Source: an uncultured Candidatus Thioglobus sp.
GTDB lineage: Bacteria; Pseudomonadota; Gammaproteobacteria; PS1; Pseudothioglobaceae
Direction of reading: 5' to 3'
Length of the DNA: 37,908 nucleotides
Assembly (NCBI GenBank): GCA_905612405.1
Contig: CAJQRX010000048.1
Location: 1 to 37,908 of the forward strand
Shown here in pieces: positions 33,125 to 37,908 of the stretch (the first letter of the stretch is position 1; every line of letters begins with the position of its first letter). A program made the position numbers and the translations under genes. The notes beneath the pieces are model-generated. The model saw only the letters and a program-made list of their open reading frames with translations, did no database searches and was not told where the DNA came from.

Positions 33125-33837
33125 CAATTTCATTAAATGAAGTCCTTTTTTATTTCACTAGAGCAGCCTTTGGTGTAGACGCTCCTATTGGTCTTTCAGA
33201 AGACTTTGCAAGAGCCAATATGTGGATTTCAGAAAACGGTTTTGACCCTTCACTGTGTAGCTTAAAAGCGCTTGATAATCTAGATAGTCAAGCAAGTAGT
33301 TTATCGATTAAATTTGAAAAAACAAAAGCAGGGGGGCATTTATTTTGTCCAGAGGGAAAGCTCTTATCTTCTTTAGAGGCTTCTGCAAGCAGTGTTGATT
33401 GGGTTGAGATTAATAGCGGAGTAAGTGAATTAAAAATTAGTAATGTTGATTCTCCATTTTTAGTTATTTCTGCTCTTGGAGCTAATAAATGTAATGGGTT
33501 AAAAGTAGTTTGGACTGATCAAGAAAAAAATCAATTTCAAGTTAACTTAACTGATAGTGAAGAGTGGGAGGTTTTAAGCGCATCATCTAATCCTATAGAA
33601 TTAAGTAGCAACGCTGATGTGTTAATTTCACCTCTAAAAATGAGTGATAAATCCTATAAAGGTAAGAATATTAAAAAATTTAACTTAGCTGAAGAAAAAT
33701 TAAGAGTACTTCATAATGGCGTTAAAGTAGAGGAGAATTGGCAGGCAATTTATAGCTACTTTTCACGCTGCTTGGTTAAATCAAGTGCTGAGTCTAGAGC
33801 TTCAGGTGCAGGCGCAGGACTAGTTGATACAGACTAA
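33106..33837 (+). CDS. DUF3726-like protein of unknown function
   Basis: A 243-residue protein whose start, SLNEVLFYFTRAAFGVDAPIGLSEDFARA followed by MWISENG, fits the DUF3726 pattern as I recall it. No catalytic motif is recognisable; the centre is rich in Ser and Asn. The ATG at 33106 is preferred, overlapping the 580-residue gene by 19 bases; an in-frame ATG at 33049 would extend far into it. The stop is one base from the end of the serine dehydratase gene, which reads the opposite way, and no terminator lies between. Coupling to its upstream neighbour suggests a joint role. Confidence 0.7.
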   Translation: MSESYLTISLNEVLFYFTRAAFGVDAPIGLSEDFARANMWISENGFDPSLCSLKALDNLDSQASSLSIKFEKTKAGGHLFCPEGKLLSSLEASASSVDWVEINSGVSELKISNVDSPFLVISALGANKCNGLKVVWTDQEKNQFQVNLTDSEEWEVLSASSNPIELSSNADVLISPLKMSDKSYKGKNIKKFNLAEEKLRVLHNGVKVEENWQAIYSYFSRCLVKSSAESRASGAGAGLVDTD

Positions 33838-33838
33838 T

Positions 33839-35218
33839 TTAGCACTCAATAAAGCTTACAGCCAAACCTCCTAATGACGTCTCTTTATATTTTGTGGACA
33901 TATCAAGGCCAGTTCTTTTCATAGCGGCAATACACTGATCTAGAGAAATTAAATGTTCACCACTTTCCCTAAGCGAAAGTGAGCTGGCGGTATACGCCTT
34001 AACTGCGCCAAATCCATTTCTCTCAATACAAGGAACTTGAACAAGACCTTTGACTGGGTCGCAAGTCATCCCAATATGATGTTCTAGAGCCATTTCTGCA
34101 GCATTTTCAATTTGCGCTGTTGTACCGCCTCTAACAGTGCATAAAGCCGCAGCAGCCATTGAGGATGCTGAACCTACCTCCCCTTGACAGCCAACCTCAG
34201 CACCTGATATAGAGCTGTTATGCTTTATTAGTCCGCCGATTGCAGATGCTGTTAATAAGAATTGACGAACTTGTTCTTGAGTTGCCGACTTATGCTTATA
34301 AAAGTAGTAGAGAGTTGCTGGAACGACACCTGCTGCTCCATTAGTGGGAGCAGTAACAACCATATGGCCTGCAGCATTTTCTTCATTAACTGCCATGGCA
34401 TATGCACAAAGCCAGTCACTCGAATTCGTATTTTCTGGATCATTCTGGAGGCTTTCATGTAATTTTTTTGCGCGCCTCTTTGTATTTAAACCACCCGGCA
34501 ATATGCCATCAGTTGCTAGACCACTTTCAACACATGTTTTCATTGCCTCCCAGATAGTATCAAGTTCTTTATTCAGAATTTTTTCCGGAATATTTTCTAT
34601 TTCATTGGCAAGTTTCATTTCCCAAATAGTCTTACCATGCTTTTTAGACATTTCAAGCATCTGGTCTGAATTATCAAATGGGAACGGATAAGCCGAGCTA
34701 GATTCTGATGCAATCGGCGCTTCAATATTATCTATTTCTTCTAACGTGGATATAAAGCCTCCACCGATAGAGAAGTAAGTATGAGAAATTAATATTAAAT
34801 CAGAATTATCAAGTAGCTCAAAAATCATTCCATTAGGATTTTGCTTTAATGAGTTTCTGGTATCAAAAATGATATCGTCTTCTGAAAAGAATGCAACTTT
34901 TTGATTTTTATTGATATCTATACTTTTTGAGTTCCAAGTTCTCTCTATGACTTCATCCATATTCTCTTTAATGATGGTATTTGGAAGATATCCATTAAGT
35001 CCAAGAGTTACAGCTTTATCTGTTGCATGCCCTATTCCTGTATAAGCTAAAGAATTCTTTAGAGTACATCTAATATGATGTGTATCAACAGTAGGGTTTG
35101 AATCTAAAAAATTTCTGACATGCGTCATAAAATCATTGGCAGCAACCATTGGCCCCATGGTGTGCGAGCTTGAAGGCCCAACACCAACTTTAAATAAGTC
35201 TAGAACACTTATAAACAT
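33839..35218 (-). CDS. sdaA: L-serine ammonia-lyase (serine dehydratase)
   Basis: A 459-residue single-chain, iron-sulfur type L-serine dehydratase. The start MFISVLDLFKVGVGPSSSHTMGPM is diagnostic. Later blocks GCQGEVGSASSMAAAALC and MTCDPVKGLVQVPCIERN provide the Cys residues of the 4Fe-4S cluster. It converts L-serine to pyruvate and ammonia in the cytoplasm. Next to glycine cleavage genes and hydroxypyruvate reductase it is the exit from glycine and serine to central metabolism. It is divergent from the gene at 35387 across 168 bases containing a strong hairpin. Confidence 0.95.
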   Translation of the reverse strand: MFISVLDLFKVGVGPSSSHTMGPMVAANDFMTHVRNFLDSNPTVDTHHIRCTLKNSLAYTGIGHATDKAVTLGLNGYLPNTIIKENMDEVIERTWNSKSIDINKNQKVAFFSEDDIIFDTRNSLKQNPNGMIFELLDNSDLILISHTYFSIGGGFISTLEEIDNIEAPIASESSSAYPFPFDNSDQMLEMSKKHGKTIWEMKLANEIENIPEKILNKELDTIWEAMKTCVESGLATDGILPGGLNTKRRAKKLHESLQNDPENTNSSDWLCAYAMAVNEENAAGHMVVTAPTNGAAGVVPATLYYFYKHKSATQEQVRQFLLTASAIGGLIKHNSSISGAEVGCQGEVGSASSMAAAALCTVRGGTTAQIENAAEMALEHHIGMTCDPVKGLVQVPCIERNGFGAVKAYTASSLSLRESGEHLISLDQCIAAMKRTGLDMSTKYKETSLGGLAVSFIEC

Positions 35219-35272
35219 AATGAAATTAGATAGAAAACATTGTTATTATTCTACATTAGAATTTCAATTTCA

Positions 35273-35311
35273 CTAATAAAAAAATTCATTGTGCGGTGAA
35301 TTTCTTATTAG
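35273..35311. other. Long stem-loop between divergent serine dehydratase and hydroxyacid dehydrogenase genes
   Basis: A left arm of 16 bases (35273-35288, starting CTAATAA and ending AATTCA) pairs with a right arm of 15 (35297-35311, starting TGAATTT and ending TTATTAG), with one bulge and one mismatch and an eight-base loop, TTGTGCGG. It lies 55 bases before the minus-strand start and 75 before the plus-strand start. A terminator is not expected here. It may be a leader structure of the serine dehydratase mRNA or an operator shared by both genes. The rest of this 168-base gap is plain AT-rich sequence. Confidence 0.5.
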
Positions 35312-35386
35312 CTATTTTTAAGAGAATTACCTTAATAAGTAAATTAAAATACCAATATCAATTTGATAACAAGCGTGGGTTAAAGT

Positions 35387-36325
35387 ATGTCAATATTATT
35401 AGCTTCTACAGACTTCTGGGAGGATATGGAGGTTTGGTCAAATGGCCTTAAAAATGCTATGCCAGAAATGGATATAAAAGTTTATCCTGATGATGGAGAT
35501 GTTAACGAAGTTGAATTTGCTATTGTCTGGAAGCACCCTCGAGGTATATTAAAAAAATATCCAAATTTAAAAGCTATTTTATCTTTAGGGGCTGGAGTTG
35601 ATCATATTATTAGTGATCCTGACTTGCCAGAGGGGCTACCTATAATTCGCCTAGTTGACAAAAAATTAACTCATGAAATGTGTCTGCATTCATTGCACTG
35701 GGTTTTGCATTTCCACAGTGATCAATATCTTTATAGATCACAACAGCTTAAACGCCAGTGGATTCAGCAAAGCTCTATTCAGACAGAGGATCGAACAATT
35801 GGTATTATGGGCTTAGGTAATATTGGCAGTAGTATTGGCGAATTATTAGTTAATCAAGGTTTTAATGTAATTGGCTGGGGGGCTAATAAAAAATCTTCCA
35901 TTACAGGTATTCAATATTATTTTGGTCAGGAACAGCTTTCTGATTTTCTTAGCAATACAAATATTTTAATTAATGTTCTTCCTTTAACATCAAATACTGC
36001 CAACATCCTTACAAAAAATGAGCTCAGCCTTCTTCCAAAAGATTCCTTTATTATTAATATTGGTAGAGGTGGGATAATTGATGAGGATGATTTATTGGCT
36101 CTTCTTGATGAAGGGCATATTAAAGCAGTTGCTTTGGATGTATTTGCTCAAGAGCCATTGCCAGAAAATAATTCACTTTGGGAACATCCTTCAGTTTATA
36201 TAACGCCACACATTGCAGGTCAAAGTAATCCAAATTCAGCCGCACAAACTATTTCTGAAAACATCCATCTTATTCAAAAAGGAGAGTTGCCTTATCCTAT
36301 ATATAGCGCCTCTAATGGATATTAA
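35387..36325 (+). CDS. ghrA: Glyoxylate/hydroxypyruvate reductase A-like D-2-hydroxyacid dehydrogenase
   Basis: A 312-residue D-isomer 2-hydroxyacid dehydrogenase. It has the NAD-binding GLGNIGSSIGELL, the INIGRGGIIDEDDL segment with catalytic Arg, Glu in FAQEPLP and the His in TPHIAG. Length and start (MSILLASTDFW) fit the GhrA group, which reduces glyoxylate to glycolate and hydroxypyruvate to glycerate. Beside serine dehydratase and glycine cleavage genes this fits glyoxylate or hydroxypyruvate handling. An amino-acid-specific or other 2-keto acid role is possible. Ribosome site weak. Confidence 0.85.
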   Translation: MSILLASTDFWEDMEVWSNGLKNAMPEMDIKVYPDDGDVNEVEFAIVWKHPRGILKKYPNLKAILSLGAGVDHIISDPDLPEGLPIIRLVDKKLTHEMCLHSLHWVLHFHSDQYLYRSQQLKRQWIQQSSIQTEDRTIGIMGLGNIGSSIGELLVNQGFNVIGWGANKKSSITGIQYYFGQEQLSDFLSNTNILINVLPLTSNTANILTKNELSLLPKDSFIINIGRGGIIDEDDLLALLDEGHIKAVALDVFAQEPLPENNSLWEHPSVYITPHIAGQSNPNSAAQTISENIHLIQKGELPYPIYSASNGY

Positions 36326-36414
36326 CTCTGTTAATGAGCTTTGTAATTAATATAAGGAGGATTGAGTGATGTTTTAACTATTATGTTGATATTCATTTAA
36401 TTATCCTATTTATG

Positions 36415-36463
36415 TCAATTCAAGACGAATTGAATTCAACTAAATAAACTATTCTTATATAAT
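36415..36463 (+). promoter_or_regulatory. Inverted repeat and probable promoter of gcvT
   Basis: TCAATTC (36415-36421), five bases, GAATTGA (36427-36433): a perfect inverted repeat. A -10 TATAAT is at 36458-36463, with a weak -35 (TTCAAC, 36435-36440) 17 bases upstream. The repeat lies just upstream of the -35, where an activator would bind. The half-sites match those before the MttB-like gene. No glycine riboswitch signature is present in the 158-base gap before gcvT. Confidence 0.5.
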
Positions 36464-36483
36464 ATGGCTTTTTGAGACAAATT

Positions 36484-37611
36484 ATGATGTCTAAAGATCA
36501 GCAAATTAAAACCACTCCTTTGTATCAAATGCACTTAGATGCTGGAGCTAAAATGGTACCATTTGCTGGGTATGAAATGCCTGTAAGTTACCCTCTTGGG
36601 ATAAAAAAAGAACACAACCATACTCGCGAAAAAGCAGGACTTTTTGATGTCTCCCATATGGGCCAGATAAGGTTAGTTGGTATAAATGCAAAAAAAGCAC
36701 TTGAATCTTTAGTTCCAGTTGATATTATTGATTTACCTTTAATGAAATTGCGCTATGCTTTATTTACAAATAAATCTGGTGGTGTAATGGATGACTTGAT
36801 GGTTACAAACCTAGGTGATGAAGAACTATTTTTAGTTGTAAATGCTGGGTGTAAGAATGCTGATTTTGATCATTTGCAAAGTACTATTGGCGATGATTGT
36901 AAAATAGAGTTTCTTGAAGATGTCGCTTTATTAGCATTGCAAGGACCTTTAGCGCATAAAGTTTTATCTGAAATTGTGCCTTCTATTAGTGAAATGACTT
37001 TTATGACTGCTAAAAAAGTAGCAATAAATGGAGTTGATTGTTTGATAACAAGGTCTGGTTACACAGGAGAAGATGGTTTTGAAATTTCAATACCAGCTAA
37101 AGACTCTGAAGAATTAGCAAAGCTTTTACTTTCTAACAAAGAAGTGGAATGGGTTGGTTTAGGCGCAAGAGACTCTCTTCGCTTAGAGGCCGGATTATCT
37201 CTTTATGGACATGAGCTCGATACTAAGCATAGTCCTGTTGAGTCGTCATTGAGCTGGGCATTGTCTAAGATAAGGAGAGCTGGAGGAGAAAGAGAAGGCA
37301 ATTATTTAGGCTCTAAAACTATTATGAATCACCTTGATGAGGGGACTGAATCAAAGGTTGTTGGTTTGCAACCAGAAGGAAGAATGCCGGTTCGCGATGG
37401 AGCAGTCATTGAAGACGAGCTTGGTAACAAAGTAGGGATAGTAACGAGCGGCGGTTTTGGTCCTAGTATAAATAGACCAATTGCTATAGCAAGGTTACAA
37501 AAGAGTTTTATAGAAAAGAAAGCTAAGCTCTTTGCACTAGTAAGGGATAAAAAAATTGCAGTTGAGGTGGTAAGTCTGCCATTTGTTAAGCAGAACTATT
37601 ACAGAGGTTAA
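36484..37611 (+). CDS. gcvT: Glycine cleavage system T protein (aminomethyltransferase)
   Basis: A full-length T protein of 375 residues. Typical blocks are FAGYEMPVSYPLG, GLFDVSHMGQI, MDDLMVTNLGD (with the conserved Asp for folate chemistry), RSGYTGEDGFEI and LGARDSLRLEAGLSLYGHEL. It takes the aminomethyl group from lipoyl H protein and gives methylene-tetrahydrofolate and ammonia. ATG 36484 (or 36487) is preferred to the upstream TTG at 36472, which lies at the expected transcription start. gcvH follows after 21 bases, so a gcvTH operon continues beyond the window. It takes up glycine made by the methyltransferase and dehydrogenase route upstream. Confidence 0.96.
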   Translation: MMSKDQQIKTTPLYQMHLDAGAKMVPFAGYEMPVSYPLGIKKEHNHTREKAGLFDVSHMGQIRLVGINAKKALESLVPVDIIDLPLMKLRYALFTNKSGGVMDDLMVTNLGDEELFLVVNAGCKNADFDHLQSTIGDDCKIEFLEDVALLALQGPLAHKVLSEIVPSISEMTFMTAKKVAINGVDCLITRSGYTGEDGFEISIPAKDSEELAKLLLSNKEVEWVGLGARDSLRLEAGLSLYGHELDTKHSPVESSLSWALSKIRRAGGEREGNYLGSKTIMNHLDEGTESKVVGLQPEGRMPVRDGAVIEDELGNKVGIVTSGGFGPSINRPIAIARLQKSFIEKKAKLFALVRDKKIAVEVVSLPFVKQNYYRG

Positions 37612-37632
37612 ATATTATTATGAGGAGTAGTA

Positions 37633-37908
37633 ATGAGTATTAAATTTTCGGAAGATCATGAATGGATTCAATCACAAGGAGATGACTTAGTAGTTATTGG
37701 GATAACAGATTTTGCCCAAGAGCAATTAGGTGACTTAGTTTATGTTGAGCTGCCAGAAGTTGGAGATGAGTGTAGTCGAGGAGAAAATATTTCCGTAATT
37801 GAGTCAGTTAAAGCAGCTTCAGATTTAGTTGCACCAGTTTCAGGAACTATTATTGAGGTTAACAGTCGTTTAGAAAATGAACCAGAGCTTGTTACAGACG
37901 ATTCTATG
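37633..37908 (+). CDS. gcvH: Glycine cleavage system H protein, 3' truncated by window
   Basis: The ATG at 37633 follows a GAGGAG ribosome site; 92 codons are visible and the frame is still open at the window edge. The start MSIKFSEDHEWI and the segment VIESVKAASDLVAPVSG are diagnostic of H protein, with the lipoylated Lys in ESVKAAS. H protein shuttles the aminomethyl group between the P, T and L proteins. About 35 residues are missing, judging from the usual 125-130. Confidence 0.95.
   Translation, partial: MSIKFSEDHEWIQSQGDDLVVIGITDFAQEQLGDLVYVELPEVGDECSRGENISVIESVKAASDLVAPVSGTIIEVNSRLENEPELVTDDSM

Noticed and set aside
36326-36483. Glycine riboswitch upstream of gcvT
   Set aside because: The conserved tandem aptamer elements were not found and the gap is only 158 bases; it holds an inverted repeat and a promoter-like -10 instead.
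1-37908. CRISPR array, tRNA, insertion sequence, phage or toxin-antitoxin genes
   Set aside because: I looked through the intergenic regions and found no regular spacer repeats, cloverleaf-like sequences, transposase-like frames or terminal repeats.

Overview
The window is an AT-rich, tightly packed bacterial chromosome segment with many 1-16 bp gene overlaps and no intergenic gap over about 250 bp. I see no tRNA, rRNA, CRISPR array, insertion sequence or phage gene. Low GC, streamlining and many osmolyte-degradation genes suggest a small-genome marine heterotroph. An Arctic96BD-19/SUP05-type gammaproteobacterium would fit, but that placement is inference; no marker gene fixes it.

Left edge (1-1636): the end of an LplT-like transporter, a PlsC-type acyltransferase and a short SDR-like protein lacking the catalytic Tyr. 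Carnitine pair (1657-4049, minus strand): a BKACE-family 3-dehydrocarnitine cleavage enzyme followed by an L-carnitine dehydrogenase fused to a betainyl-CoA thioesterase. Together they would turn carnitine into glycine betaine.

Unassigned catabolic locus (4237-22287): a CUT1-type ABC importer split over 12 kb (ATPase at 4237; binding protein and permeases at 16425-19663) encloses a long operon. It holds a HisD-like dehydrogenase, an SDR, a LacI-family regulator, a bicupin, a HAD-like protein without its catalytic aspartates, a MetE-like zinc protein, an alpha/beta hydrolase and an RraA-like protein. A GMC oxidoreductase follows the permeases. Scattered through it are five SnoaL/NTF2-like proteins, four of them double-domain. 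Both halves start from the same promoter-operator module: an extended -10 (TGTGATATAAT), three bases, then a LacI-type palindrome with a CG centre. I cannot name the substrate. The transporter and regulator types suggest a sugar-, polyol- or glycoside-like compound. This is the best candidate for an undescribed system.

Methylated osmolyte and one-carbon region (22405-37908): an MttB-superfamily methyltransferase without pyrrolysine, a dimethylglycine/sarcosine dehydrogenase-type FAD-GcvT fusion, a DddP-like M24 protein with all expected metal ligands, and an MDR oxidoreductase. After these come an aldehyde dehydrogenase, an M19 dipeptidase-like protein lacking the HxD ligands, a 580-residue protein of unknown family, a DUF3726-like protein, L-serine dehydratase (minus strand), a hydroxypyruvate reductase-like enzyme, gcvT, and gcvH cut by the window edge. 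Read together, carnitine could pass through glycine betaine, dimethylglycine, sarcosine and glycine into the C1 pool and serine/pyruvate, with a possible parallel DMSP-cleavage step. Related inverted repeats (TCAATTC / GAATTGA) precede both mttB and gcvT, hinting at shared control.
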